Assembly: GCA_001600695.1 (NCBI GenBank)
Contig: BCKQ01000001.1
Coordinates: 1,640,722-1,704,721, forward strand
From: Ascoidea asiatica
Lineage: Eukaryota > Ascomycota > Saccharomycetes > Ascoideales > Ascoideaceae
DNA: 64,000 nucleotides
Reading direction: 5' to 3'
In this document: in pieces, positions 49,438 through 60,495 of the stretch
How the letters are laid out: each line of letters begins with the position of its first letter
Numbering within the stretch: the first letter of the stretch is position 1
Notes under the pieces: model-generated
Database searches by the model: none
What the model was told of the DNA's origin: nothing
The model's input: only the letters and a program-made list of their open reading frames with translations
Translations under genes and position numbers: made by a program

Positions 49438-51597
49438 ATGGATATGAAAATTTATTATGATGATTCAATTAAATCAAAATTAAAATTAAATTCAAATTCA
49501 AATTCAGATTTAGAAAATGGTAATAATAAATTTAAATTTCAAAAAAAAAATTTAATTTTAAAATATTTTAAAATTTTAATTTTATTAATTTTTACTATTT
49601 TTACTTATTTTTTATTATTCAATACTCAAAATATAATCAATTTATTAAATTTAATCACAAATTCAAATTCAAATTCAATCTCAAATTATAATTTAAATTC
49701 TAATAAATTTATTGAAAATTCAATTGAAATTAATAAAAAAAATTCAAAATTTATACCATCTTCAATTGTATTTGAACTTGATTTTCCAATTTTAATTCCA
49801 GAAAATTCTTATAAATTTAATCAATTATTAATTAATGATACTTTAAATTCTTCATCTTCAAATTCAAATTCATATTCAAAATTATCAAAAATTTATAAAT
49901 TTCCAAATAATTTTAATGAATTTAATAATTTTAATTATTCTGGAGTTATTTTAAATTTAAATTTTTCTTCAATTATAAATATTCCTCAAGATCCATTAAT
50001 TTTTGATATTTATTTTGATAATATTATAATTTGGAGAACTTCAACTCCAATTTCAAATAATATTTTTTTACCTTTAACAAATTCTTCAACTTTTAAAAAT
50101 TTAACTGATTATTTATCTTTATTTAAAAATAAAAAATCTTTAAATATTTCAATTGTTTTAATTAATGGTATAATTAATAATGATCTTAATATCTCTTTAG
50201 ATTTCACTTTATATTCTAATCCATTACAATTCACTCCTTTATCTCCTTTATCATCATCATTATCTTTATCTAATAAACCATATAAATATTTTTCATTTTC
50301 AAATATTACAAAAATTAATATTTCTGAAATTTTTGATTTTTCAAAACCTGCTGATAAAATTATTTCTCTTTCAAATTTTGGTAATAATTTTAATTTACCA
50401 AATCAAAATTATTCAATAAATATTAATAAATTATCTTTAAATACAACAAAAATTAAAATTCAATTATTTGCAACTGCTTTAGATAATGAATTAATTTATT
50501 ATAAAAATTCATTATCAAAATTTCAAAATAATTATTCAATTAATGGTCCTTTAAGAATTATTAATCTTTATATTAATAATATTTTTATACAAAGTATATC
50601 TCCATTACCTTCTTCTTTATTACCAAATTCAATTTCAAATTATATTAATAAATCTAATGCTTTTCAACCTTTAGCTGGTATTGGAACTTTTAATTCAATT
50701 TCTTATTCTTTTGATTTATCTACTTTTTTACCTTTATTTTGGAAAAATGATAAAATTAAAATTGATTTTGAAATTTTAAGTCCATTAAATTTTATAAATA
50801 ATTTTAATGATCCAAATTTAAATTTTAAAAAACCATTATTACCTCCTGGAAATTCAAATGATTTTAAAATTAATAATGGTAATTGGTTATTAAATTCAAA
50901 TTTATTAATTTGGGAATCAAATAAAATTTTAAATTCAATTGGTAATTTAAATTATTTAAATTCTTCTATAATCTCAAAAGGTTTAATAATACCAAGTGGT
51001 GGTGAAAATCAATTAAGTAATTGTAAAATTTCTTCAAATTTTTCTTCTTTAATTAATTATACTTTAATTGATAATATTTCTCATTCTTTATCTTATCAAT
51101 TTAATACTTCAAATGATTTATTTAATATGAAAAATTCAAAATTAATGGATCAAATTAAAATTCATGTTTCTTCAAATTTAAATAAATATTCTTTAAATAT
51201 ATCTGAATTTAATTTAAATTCTTTAAAAAATTCAAATATAATTTATCAAATTGAAAAAAAATCAGATTATTCTTTAAAACTTAATGAAATTAAATCAATG
51301 CCTTTTAATCCATTTAGTAAACCATCTGTATCTTTAAAAACTGAAATTAAAGAAAAATTATCTTTAAATGGTACTAAAATTTATAAAAATAATAAAAAAA
51401 CTGAAGTTGGTTTAAAAGGAATGTTATTAACAACAAAAATTAATTTAAATTCAAAAAAAATTGGTGAAAAAAATCCAATTAAATTAAAAGCTCAAGCAAT
51501 TAATGGTACTCTTACTAAAATTTCAACTTTAGATAATGATAAAAGTTTTTTCAATAATATTGATGATTTATTCATTCTTGAAAATTTTGATTTTTAA
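49438..51597 (+). CDS. PNGase-A-like peptide N-glycosidase/amidase, membrane-anchored
   Basis: A 719-residue type II membrane protein with an anchor at about residues 42-64 (YFKILILLIFTIFTYFLLF). The lumenal/extracellular region from about 105 resembles the peptide-N4-(N-acetyl-glucosaminyl)asparagine amidase A family: IPSSIVFELDFPI, YSGVILNLNFSSII, DPLIFDIYFDNIIIWRTSTPI (about 179-200; the IWRTST motif is characteristic), a DLTKYL/DYLSLF-type segment, and further blocks GPLRIINLYINNIFIQSISPLP and GGENQLSNC. In plants this enzyme removes N-glycans from glycopeptides; in fungi the role is untested as far as I know. Many N-X-S/T sites suggest a secreted or Golgi localisation. I do not know a named S. 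cerevisiae orthologue. Confidence 0.75.
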   Translation: MDMKIYYDDSIKSKLKLNSNSNSDLENGNNKFKFQKKNLILKYFKILILLIFTIFTYFLLFNTQNIINLLNLITNSNSNSISNYNLNSNKFIENSIEINKKNSKFIPSSIVFELDFPILIPENSYKFNQLLINDTLNSSSSNSNSYSKLSKIYKFPNNFNEFNNFNYSGVILNLNFSSIINIPQDPLIFDIYFDNIIIWRTSTPISNNIFLPLTNSSTFKNLTDYLSLFKNKKSLNISIVLINGIINNDLNISLDFTLYSNPLQFTPLSPLSSSLSLSNKPYKYFSFSNITKINISEIFDFSKPADKIISLSNFGNNFNLPNQNYSININKLSLNTTKIKIQLFATALDNELIYYKNSLSKFQNNYSINGPLRIINLYINNIFIQSISPLPSSLLPNSISNYINKSNAFQPLAGIGTFNSISYSFDLSTFLPLFWKNDKIKIDFEILSPLNFINNFNDPNLNFKKPLLPPGNSNDFKINNGNWLLNSNLLIWESNKILNSIGNLNYLNSSIISKGLIIPSGGENQLSNCKISSNFSSLINYTLIDNISHSLSYQFNTSNDLFNMKNSKLMDQIKIHVSSNLNKYSLNISEFNLNSLKNSNIIYQIEKKSDYSLKLNEIKSMPFNPFSKPSVSLKTEIKEKLSLNGTKIYKNNKKTEVGLKGMLLTTKINLNSKKIGEKNPIKLKAQAINGTLTKISTLDNDKSFFNNIDDLFILENFDF

Positions 51598-51718
51598 ATA
51601 ACTTACCTTTTAAAAAAAATTTTATCTCTCTATTTCTCAATTTGTTTTCAAATACTTCTCAAATACTTCTCAAATACTTTTTAAATACTTTTCAAATACT
51701 TTTCAAATTTACGGATCT

Positions 51719-51752
<34 letters not shown>

Positions 51753-52321
51753 CTCAATAATTTTTTTATATTAAACTATGAATATATATTTTTTTAAAAT
51801 GAATAACTTCAATTATAAAAGTATCATATAGAAATGCAGACCTAATGTTTTTTGAGATAACAAACTTAATTTTTAATATTAATGCTTTTAAATAATTTTA
51901 GATTAATTACCGAGAAACACTAAAAAAATACCCGTTTATTAAGAATATCAATACTAAATAAATTATTTGTATAAGTTTGTTAAATGAATAAATAAAGTCT
52001 ATTAAAAATTATTCTTGAAAACTTTCATTTTCTCAAATACATCATTTATTAAAATTAACAATCAGTTCAGTTAAAAGTAAAAAAAAAAATATTTTATATT
52101 TCAAATGATTGATAATTCAACTTTGAAAATTTCCGATTATTGTTTTTCCAGGTCTAATAAAATGGTCTCTTAGGCTATCGGATATATCAAAACATTGCAA
52201 ATTCGAACAAAATTGTTTTCTTTAATATGTTTTTATTTTAAATCTTTCTTAAATTACAACAATTAATAATTTTTTGATTTAAGCAAAATTCATTCCATAA
52301 TTCTTACAATTGCATTAATTA
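51598..52321. other. Spacer between the PNGase-A-like and ZIP2-like genes
   Basis: A 724-base spacer. A tandem CAAATACTTCT-type repeat (about 51648-51708) and a T-run of roughly 30 (about 51725-51752) lie in the first 160 bases, probably 3' UTR. The rest, up to the next start codon, is AT-rich with no conserved protein seen. Confidence 0.45.
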
Positions 52322-55230
52322 ATGGCTAATCTAATCTCCAATTTTAATTCAATCATTGATAAAAGGTTTCATAAAAATATAGACCCAGGTTTTGAAGAAT
52401 TTAAAAAATCATTTTCTGCAAAAGAAAAATTACAATTATCGAAAGAATCTGGAAAATTTTTAAAAGAATGTGTAACTGGAACTTATAATCCAATTGGTGA
52501 TTTCAATGGACTTTTATTTAACCAAACTTCATTTTTTATTTATTTTTTAGATTTATCTGAAATTCAATTACTTTCAACTTCAAATTCAAGTATTTATTCA
52601 AAAAAGGTTAGAAAAAAATTAGCGCCAATAAAAATTTTGAAAAAATTATGTTTACCTATGAATTTAAAAATAATAGAATTAAAAATCAATGAAAAGGATT
52701 ATAAATTAAAATATTTCCAAAAATTAAAAAATTGTTTTAAAGAACATATAATCATAACAAATGATACCAAAAAATTCATCAAAAGCTGTTTAGATAATGA
52801 TAAAACTTGTACAAGAAAACTGAATTATAATTTGGATATTCAATGCAATAATTCATTGTTGTTTGATGAATATTTTCTTACATTAGATCATATTTCATTG
52901 ATTAATGAAACTACGAAATATAATACTAAAAAGCAAATTGAAAAACTTATTGAAAATATGCCAAAGCCAACTACTGTTAATTTTTCAAGTCCTTCAACAT
53001 TTGATGAAGATCTGTACTTTCCTAATGGTAATTATTTGAATAATTTAATGATATTTCCTACTAAAGATTCATCAAATATTATTAAATTCAATCATATACC
53101 TAAAGTTCATCCCGAAAAATTATCTAATTATAAAATTCAAGATTTACAACATATCTCTTCATTTAATCAACTAGAAAAAAAGCTTAGTAGTAAAATAATA
53201 AACCTAGAAACTTATTTTATAGATTATCAGTTTAATTATAAAGAAAATCAATTAATGACTTCAGCTCAAATGAAAAATTATTTACAAAAATCTTCAGTAT
53301 TCAGTGAGGTTCTTAATGACAAATCTTTTATATATAACCTAAAATTACCTCAACTTCAAAATAAATTTTTAAACGCCTATGATTTAATGAATAAAACGTC
53401 AATGAATTTTTTCAAACAAAATAACTTAAGAAATAGATTTTCGCTATTACCTAAAACTTATAAAATTGAAGAAAATCTTTTATTTAGATTATCATGGGTT
53501 CCTTTTAAAATTCCATCTTCTTTCAGGCGTTACATGAAAGCTGATTCTACTATTCTGACATCCATTCATTCTGATTATAAAGAGCTTTTGATATATCAAG
53601 ATTTAAAAATAAAACCTAAAACATTAATTACAGCTTTGGATTTAGAAAATTGGATAGGTGAAGAAGAAAAAAATAAATCAATCAGTAATAATCAAGATAT
53701 AGTTGAAGAAAGTGACCATCTTATTAATGTTGAAAAGCTTCCAATTATTCACTTACCACAGAAGGACAATTTTAACCATGAATCTCCTCTGATAACTATA
53801 GATTTGAAAGATTCTTCGAATCAATCCGCTAAGATTGATGATAAAAATTTGATACCAAAATGTCAAAAAATGATCAATATTGATACAAAATCTCAAGCAC
53901 AATTAAGTTTTCAAATTGAAGAATTATCAACTGGTGAGATAATTAATCAATCTACTTCCAACTATATTGGAAATACAGTAGATGACGCTTTGATTTTGGA
54001 GAATACCTCAAATTTATTAGAATTTCAATCAATCGAGAATAATAAAAATAACCCTAAAACATCATTGAATCCTTCTTTCATATCAAATTCCCTTTCTTCT
54101 CAAAGTCAAACTCAAAAAAGAACTAATGAGTTTATTGAAACAGAATATCAAGATAATGACTTGGAACTAGAAACTTTAGTAAATATTAAAAGACAAAGAA
54201 AAAAAAAAAGTGAAAAATCTTTAGAAATCTCAAAGAGTATTGAAAATCATTCATCTATTTTTGAGTTTTTGAAATTTTCTTTAGGATCTCTAGATGTTGA
54301 AAATGCTTCTCAAAATGATTTAAATAACTTTGATAGTAACCAAAATACCAATTTACTTAATCAAGAAGTACCGAATCAAAAATTTCCTACATTTGATAAA
54401 TATGATGATGAAATTGACTATAAAAAACTAATAATATTGAACTTTTCTCATATAACAAAAAATATGAAAATCTTAAGATATTTAAGTATGCAGAAATCTT
54501 TACACATTTATGAATCTGAATTTCAAATTGAATGCTCGATTTTAGATGATATAGACCTTGTTTTATCATCTATGGAATGTTTAATAAGAATTCCAGAAAT
54601 GATGTTGAGCCAAATTAATTTAACTTCAAACGAACCAATAATTATTAAAAAATTGAATAATCTTAAAAACTATTTTAAAATTATATATGTTATTATAGAA
54701 ATTGATTCTTCCGAATCAAAAAGCGATTCCTTAGAAAATTTCGAAAAGTCGAATCCTAGTTATTCAAACTTTCAGAAAGCCATAAGAAAAATCAATGAAA
54801 AAGAAACTTCCATTCAAGCTTTTACTATATTCAAGGATGCGAATGATATTGAATTGACAAATATGATTCTTAAAATAATTTCCAATCAGAAGTATGAAGA
54901 ATGCTTACCCCATTCTTTTGAAGAAAGTAAAATTATCAAAGTTAGTAGATACTTTTTATATTCGAAATATCTTTTTTAGATAGAAAAAATTTCATACTAA
55001 CTGTTTTTGAAATATCATTTCTTTTTCCGTTTTGATAGAAATCAAACTATCAAAAAATTCTTCTTCAATTAGGGATTAATCATTTACTAATAAGAAGAAT
55101 TGATTCTCAAGCACAGTTGGAAGATTTTATTTTCGCAAATCCCGAGGAAAGAATAGAAGTATTTGGTGATATATTAAGTAAAAATATTTTAGATTGTGTA
55201 ACTGAATTATCCAAATCTTTAACAAATTAA
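52322..55230 (+). CDS. ZIP2: Probable Zip2/SHOC1 (XPF-like) meiotic crossover protein, two exons
   Basis: Exon 1 is 52322-54940, exon 2 is 55039-55230; the joined product is 936 residues. The C-terminal part resembles an inactive XPF/ERCC4 fold: IILNFSHITKNMKILRYLS, then ECSILDDIDLVLSSMECLI and IIYVIIEIDSS, AFTIFKDANDIELTNMILKII. After the splice it continues into a helix-hairpin-helix-like end (NYQKILLQLGINHLLIRRID, then LEDFIFANPEERIEVFGDIL). An XPF-like domain with HhH but without the nuclease GDxnERKxxxD motif points to Zip2/SHOC1, the ZMM protein that pairs with Spo16 to promote class I crossovers. N-terminal residues 1-660 are diverged and unhelpful. Assignment is from domain order and remote similarity. 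Without splicing the protein ends at 885 aa and loses the HhH region. Confidence 0.55.
54941..55038 (+). other. Intron in ZIP2-like gene with weak donor GTTAGT (98 nt)
   Basis: Donor GTTAGT (54941-54946), perfect branch point TACTAAC (54995-55001), acceptor GATAG ending at 55038; exon phases match (0 to 0). The upstream frame ends EESKIIK and continues KSNYQKILL. The donor differs from the GTATGT/GTAAGT/GTACGT used by the other introns in this window. Confidence 0.8.
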
Positions 55231-55392
55231 ATTCATTATTAAATGTGTGAGAACTGTATTAGTTTATGTATAGATAAAAAAGTGAGGGAAAAAAGCGTAA
55301 TATTATATATGTATATACATATTCATTTGAATTTGATTAAAACATTTGATAATATTTATGTTGAAATATATCATTTTAAAATGTTTATAGAA

Positions 55393-57354
55393 CTAATAAG
55401 CTCTGACTGTTGGTGGGACTGGTTTACATTCATTTTCATCTAAAGTTGTTGCAATAACAGCTCTATACTTAAGTGTAACATCATCACCATTATCTTTTTG
55501 CCATGAAAGAGTATGTTTCATCCATTCTACATCATTTCTATCAGGATAATCTTCTCTTGCATGAGCACCTCTTGATTCTTTTCTTGCAGAAGCAGATATA
55601 GCAGTTTGCTTAGCACAAGTTAATAAATTCTGTAATTCTAAAGTTTCTACTAAATCTGAATTCCAAATCATTGACCTATCAGTAACACCAACATCAACAA
55701 AAGATTTATCGATTTCAGTAATACTTTTAACACCTTCATCTAAAGTTTTTTGAGTTCTGAATACAGAAACATCTTTTTGCATAGCTTTCTGCATTTTTAA
55801 TCTTATTTCTGCAGTTGATTTTGGACCTGTTGCATTTCTTAATTTATCTAAATTTGCAATTGATTCAGCACCAAGATCAGCAGGTAAAGGTTTATGAGGT
55901 AAACCAGGTTTTAAAGTATCATTAATAGTATGAGCAACAGCTCTACCAAATACGACTAAATCTAATAAAGAATTAGCACCTAATCTATTAGCACCATGAA
56001 CGGAAACACAAGCAGATTCACCACAAGCCATTAAACCTTCAACTACAACATCTTCACCTTTTTCATTTTGAGTTATAACTTCACCATTCCATTTTGTTGG
56101 TATACCACCCATATTATAATGAACAGTTGGTAAAACTGGAATTGGTTCTTTAGTTACATCAACACCAGCAAAAATAGCTGCAGTTTCAGAAATACCAGGC
56201 AATCTTTCTTGAAGTACAGATGGTGGTAAATGAGATAATTGTAAGAACATATGATCTTTTTCTTTACCAACACCTCTACCATCATTAATTTCCATAGTTA
56301 TAGCTCTTGAAACAACATCTCTACAAGCTAAATCTTTTGCAGTTGGAGCATATCTTTCCATAAATCTTTCACCTTCAGAATTTACTAAGAAACCACCTTC
56401 ACCTCTTGCACCTTCAGTAATAAGACAACCAGAACCATATATACCAGAAGGATGGAATTGAATGAATTCTAAATCCTGTAAAGGTAAACCAGCTCTTGAA
56501 ACCATTGCAAAACCATCACCAGTACAAGTATGAGCAGAAGTACAGGAGAAATAAGCTCTACCATAACCACCAGTTGCAATAATTGTTTTATGAGATCTAA
56601 ATCTATGTAAAGTACCATCTTCTTGATTATAAGCCATAACACCAACACATTTACCATCATCCATTAAAAGATCCATTGCGAAAAATTCAATGAAAAAATG
56701 AGTATCATGTCTTAAAGCTTGACCATATAAACTATGTAAAAGGGCATGACCGGTTCTATCGGCAACAGCACAAGTTCTATAAGCTTGACCACCTTTACCA
56801 TATTCTTTTGATTGACCACCAAAAGCTCTTTGATAAATTCTACCAGATTCAGTTCTTGAGAAAGGAACACCAAAATGTTCTAATTCATAAATTGAAGCAG
56901 GAGCTTCTCTTGTCATATAATGAATAGCATCTTGGTCACCTAACCAATCTGAACCTTTTACAGTATCATACATATGCCAATGCCAATCATCTTTATGCAT
57001 ATTACCTAAAGCAGCATTTATACCACCTTGAGCAGCTACAGTATGAGATCTTGTTGGAAATAATTTAGATATACAAGCAGTTTTATAGCCTGCATTAGCT
57101 AAACCAAAAGCAGCTCTTAAACCTGCTCCACCAGCACCAACTACAACACAATCATATTCATGATCAATTATATGATATTTATCACCCATTGCTTTTGCAG
57201 CATCTTTTGAATAATGACCATCATTGGCAGTTGAATCATTTTTAATAACTTGAAAAGATTTTGGAGTTGTAGAAAATAATCTTATCGAATTACTAAAAGA
57301 ATTATTAATAGAACTATTGATAGATCTAGTTAATGATTGACGCAAAGAAAGCAT
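55393..57354 (-). CDS. SDH1: Sdh1, succinate dehydrogenase flavoprotein subunit
   Basis: A 653-residue protein (yeast Sdh1 is 640). Sdh1 is the catalytic FAD subunit of mitochondrial complex II, oxidising succinate to fumarate. An Arg/Ser-rich N-terminus (about residues 1-35) looks like a matrix presequence. It shows [20 protein letters not shown] (FAD GxGxxG, about 68-87), [15 protein letters not shown] with the His that carries FAD covalently (about 102-116), the active-site [21 protein letters not shown] (described in parts; [15 protein letters not shown]), [31 protein letters not shown] and the C-terminal [15 protein letters not shown]. All active-site residues look present. Intronless, with a 1.6-kb upstream region. 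A matched metabolic neighbour is IDH2 (27.4 kb). Confidence 0.98.
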   Translation of the reverse strand: MLSLRQSLTRSINSSINNSFSNSIRLFSTTPKSFQVIKNDSTANDGHYSKDAAKAMGDKYHIIDHEYDCVVVGAGGAGLRAAFGLANAGYKTACISKLFPTRSHTVAAQGGINAALGNMHKDDWHWHMYDTVKGSDWLGDQDAIHYMTREAPASIYELEHFGVPFSRTESGRIYQRAFGGQSKEYGKGGQAYRTCAVADRTGHALLHSLYGQALRHDTHFFIEFFAMDLLMDDGKCVGVMAYNQEDGTLHRFRSHKTIIATGGYGRAYFSCTSAHTCTGDGFAMVSRAGLPLQDLEFIQFHPSGIYGSGCLITEGARGEGGFLVNSEGERFMERYAPTAKDLACRDVVSRAITMEINDGRGVGKEKDHMFLQLSHLPPSVLQERLPGISETAAIFAGVDVTKEPIPVLPTVHYNMGGIPTKWNGEVITQNEKGEDVVVEGLMACGESACVSVHGANRLGANSLLDLVVFGRAVAHTINDTLKPGLPHKPLPADLGAESIANLDKLRNATGPKSTAEIRLKMQKAMQKDVSVFRTQKTLDEGVKSITEIDKSFVDVGVTDRSMIWNSDLVETLELQNLLTCAKQTAISASARKESRGAHAREDYPDRNDVEWMKHTLSWQKDNGDDVTLKYRAVIATTLDENECKPVPPTVRAY

Positions 57355-58951
57355 CTTTGAAAATATTATAACTTTTTTTTATTTCTTACTAAATGTTTAT
57401 GATCAAGAATGTAAGTGATTAAGAATATGAATTAATTTGAATCTGATTTTGAATTTCTTGGATGACGATATAGAATACAGGAGAAATCACTTGAAAAAAA
57501 AAAAAGGTTAACAATACGTTTATTATCGATATTATTATAAAATTGATAAGTATGAATCAAAATCTATAAAATATAACTCTAAAATATATTTAATTGATAT
57601 TTAAATTATTTTTAATAGTATTGTACTGTACTTAGTAATAAAAGGTTAAAAGTATTGATATAATAAAGTATCGAATAAAATCAATTTGATATCATTGAAT
57701 CAATTAGTAATAGAGTTAATCTTATTAATTACAATAGTTTGAATATTATGGTGATTATTATAAAATTTTAGATACAAATATTCCAAATATTTTTGATATT
57801 AATTTTCATATTTATTATTAATATTTCAATATCGATAATTGTAGTGGTTGAATCGAAGCTGTAAAAGTAACAGTAATAATAACAGTAGTTTAGATCTATG
57901 AGACTATTTTCAAGCTTTCTTCTTCTGCGCGCGCAAAACACTCACACAGCGTTTGCAGCAGCGCAGAAAGCTCAGTCGCGGGCCAAAAACCAATTGAAAC
58001 TGGGGCTATCTGGGAAGCTTTGGGGCAGAAGTGGATCTGGTTTGGACCCGAACGAGGTTTCTCCTGGATTTTCACTGGAAACAGCCGAAAAGAGAACAAG
58101 AAAAATACAGGAAAACCACAGGAAGAAGCAGAAAAAAGAGATGGAGTCTGGGTGACCGGTACCCGAGTGAATAAACACACTCAGAAACGCAAACACAAAC
58201 ACCAACACGACGCAGATTCACAGCGGGAAGCTAGCCCTCAGGGACCGCTAGGGATTGGGAAAAAAAAAGACCCGCTGTGGGTTTTTCCCTTCCACTCACG
58301 GCTTGCCTGTTGATTATCGCCTGACCTTCGTGCTTGCGCTGAGTGGTCAGCAGAGAGACTGGTCTTACAATTTCCGTAAGCAAGCTCGGGTGCGCGGTCG
58401 GAGATAAACTTGTTAAATTCTCGGGTTCATCAAAAACAGTCCCGATAAATTAGCAAACTTGCCACAAAACAATCCCGCACTAACAAATCAATTGTTTATG
58501 GTGGCGCATGCATATTTTTAGGATTTTTCCCAGTCTTAAAAATGTCAGCATAGTTCCATGCATTCTTATTGGCCAGTGGAAACCCACTTTAACTGTACAC
58601 CATAATTACTCGATATGGATACATTCAAAAAAAGGGTTCAATTTAGAGAATAAAATATATTTTTGTATAGAGTCTTGAATTGCCCCCATATTCTCAATTA
58701 ATTTTCATTATTCAATTGATTGTTGGATATTTATAGTTTTTCTTTATGGTTTTTCTTTATAGTTTTCTAGATATTCTATTGATATACGTAGTTTTGTTTA
58801 TATTCACTACATCACTTGCCGAATTTATTAAAGAATAATTGTGATTAAAGAATTCCGGGGCCACGAATTGACCCCTAGTAAAAAATATAGCTGGTGCTCT
58901 TTACTAGTAAAAATTTTTAAACTTAATAATTCAAATGAAAAAATTTTCTAT
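57355..58951. promoter_or_regulatory. SDH1 upstream region with a GC-rich island
   Basis: A 1.6-kb spacer. The first 550 bases before the SDH1 start are AT-rich; a strong GC-rich island (about 57920-58440) includes several ORFs on both strands (57896-58180, 57898-58155, 57972-58208, 58020-58313) that overlap mutually and are composition artefacts. CCAAT occurs on the SDH1 coding strand at 58254-58258 and 58568-58572; CCAAT binding by Hap2/3/4/5 controls SDH genes in yeast, but the distance here is large. No tRNA or rRNA found by eye. Confidence 0.45.
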
Positions 58952-60091
58952 TCAGTGTTCTCTAACTATTTTAAGAAATTCTGTTCTTTCCCCGAGAACT
59001 TCATAAACTTCCATTATCCCCAATATATCATTTTTCGAATTTAAATCATTATCTTTAGAATCCGTTATAGCTTTAATTAAATATTCATTCAAAAATGCTT
59101 TGTATTCAAATCTAAGAACATTGATTTTTTTGAACAACTTTTTAACAAGAGGAAAAGGTTCTTTGACATTAAATTTGGATTTATCTGATGACATTGTAGA
59201 AGATGGTGAACTTTTCAATAAATCATTTAACGTTATTTTACTTAAGTCTGTAATATTGGTGTGAATATCATATGAGTCCAATGAAGGTAATGAAAATAAA
59301 TCTTCGGTGTTATCAAAAACATTTTTACTTTCACCAGTGAAATTATTATAATCATCAAGCTCAATTTCATTCACAAATGATAAATTATTCATTAATTGAT
59401 GAATTGAGAGATAATAAGAGCACAATTCTTGTAATTGTTCGATTTGAAAAGCAGGACCTTCATTTAATTTTTCTTCAAAATTATCTACCAAATCATTAAG
59501 TAAAATTAAATCAGAAATAAATTTCACCACGTTACTTATTTTTTTCTTTAAGATTAAGTTTTTATTGATATAATTATGTGAGTTTGAATAATCATTTAAA
59601 TTTTTATTGATGAATTTTATATAGTCAATTAATGAAATTTTTAGATTATTGATAAGAGTATCAAAATCTTTATTTTTGTTGATTAAATTTGTTAACTTTA
59701 TAAAATCATTGTACAAATCATCATTAATTAAAGTAATCAAATCCTTATCTAAAGAAGTATTCAAAGTAGATAAATCATTGAATAAATCATTTAAGGCATA
59801 AAATCGGCAATTTTTGTACAAAAACTCATCTGGACTAAAAGTATCCAATTGACTAATATTATCAATGCCTAACTTGCCTATATTTTCTCCCTTTTTATTT
59901 TGATTATTGATCAATTCTTTCAAACCTTCATCAAAAGAATCTTTAGTCAATTTATGATGATTTGGAAATTCATCAGTTCCGTCTAAAACATCAAACAAAT
60001 AGTTGTCCACATCCAAATTATCATTTAAAGAAAGTTTCTTTAATTCCTTTTCTATTGCAATATTTTCTTCGAATGCAGGTTCCATTACCAA
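58952..60091 (-). CDS. COG2: Cog2 (Sec35), conserved oligomeric Golgi complex subunit
   Basis: A 379-residue coiled protein. The N-terminal half has the COG2 family signature: DNYLFDVLDGTDEF, then DEFLYKNCRFYALNDLFNDL (about residues 89-108; the family has FDVDxFL and a long helix) and KDLITLINDDLYNDFIKLTNLI (about 119-141), matching the conserved ELINxDYxDFxxLS block. Downstream is predicted helical with Asn-rich turns (ISNVVKFISDLILLND). COG2 belongs to lobe A of the COG tether, which acts in intra-Golgi retrograde transport. It is a little longer than yeast Sec35 (275). A fragment of this gene is duplicated at 32.7 kb. Divergent from BRO1. Start chosen as the first Met (MVMEP); the second Met is two codons later. 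Confidence 0.82.
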   Translation of the reverse strand: MVMEPAFEENIAIEKELKKLSLNDNLDVDNYLFDVLDGTDEFPNHHKLTKDSFDEGLKELINNQNKKGENIGKLGIDNISQLDTFSPDEFLYKNCRFYALNDLFNDLSTLNTSLDKDLITLINDDLYNDFIKLTNLINKNKDFDTLINNLKISLIDYIKFINKNLNDYSNSHNYINKNLILKKKISNVVKFISDLILLNDLVDNFEEKLNEGPAFQIEQLQELCSYYLSIHQLMNNLSFVNEIELDDYNNFTGESKNVFDNTEDLFSLPSLDSYDIHTNITDLSKITLNDLLKSSPSSTMSSDKSKFNVKEPFPLVKKLFKKINVLRFEYKAFLNEYLIKAITDSKDNDLNSKNDILGIMEVYEVLGERTEFLKIVREH

Positions 60092-60495
60092 TCAACAGAA
60101 GTCTTTTTCCTTATATAATATTTTACTTGATTTACTTGATCTTTTTTATCAGAGAAACTAGCGAGAAATACGTAATAACTTTTTTTGACGTTTAAGTTGT
60201 CTAAAACGACATCAACTCAAGTTTATCAAAGTAAAGTTGATCAGGTGACCTTTATATTTGATTAAAAACGGTGCTATTTAGTATTTTTCCAGAAACCTTC
60301 TTTTCGTTGTATTTGAATGGAAGTGTAAACAAAAGGGATCAAGGAATTCAAATATCAAAATAAAGGTAATGAGTGTAAAGAATTCAATTTATTTTAATCC
60401 TTTTAATATTATTTCTTTTATTTATTTTATTTATTTTATTTGAACGATAACTTCTGTGATATTTATTAGACTCCAAACTATTTCAATTTGATTTA
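60092..60495. promoter_or_regulatory. Divergent COG2/BRO1 promoter
   Basis: A 404-base spacer between the two start codons. It is AT-rich with a TTTAT repeat (about 60417-60440). No known site stands out; the frame at 59962-60195 (plus) is a shadow of COG2 and its upstream DNA. Confidence 0.35.

Noticed and set aside
57896-58313. Four mutually overlapping ORFs upstream of SDH1
   Set aside because: Same GC-island effect. They occur on both strands with no shared homology, and no tRNA or other RNA structure was visible.
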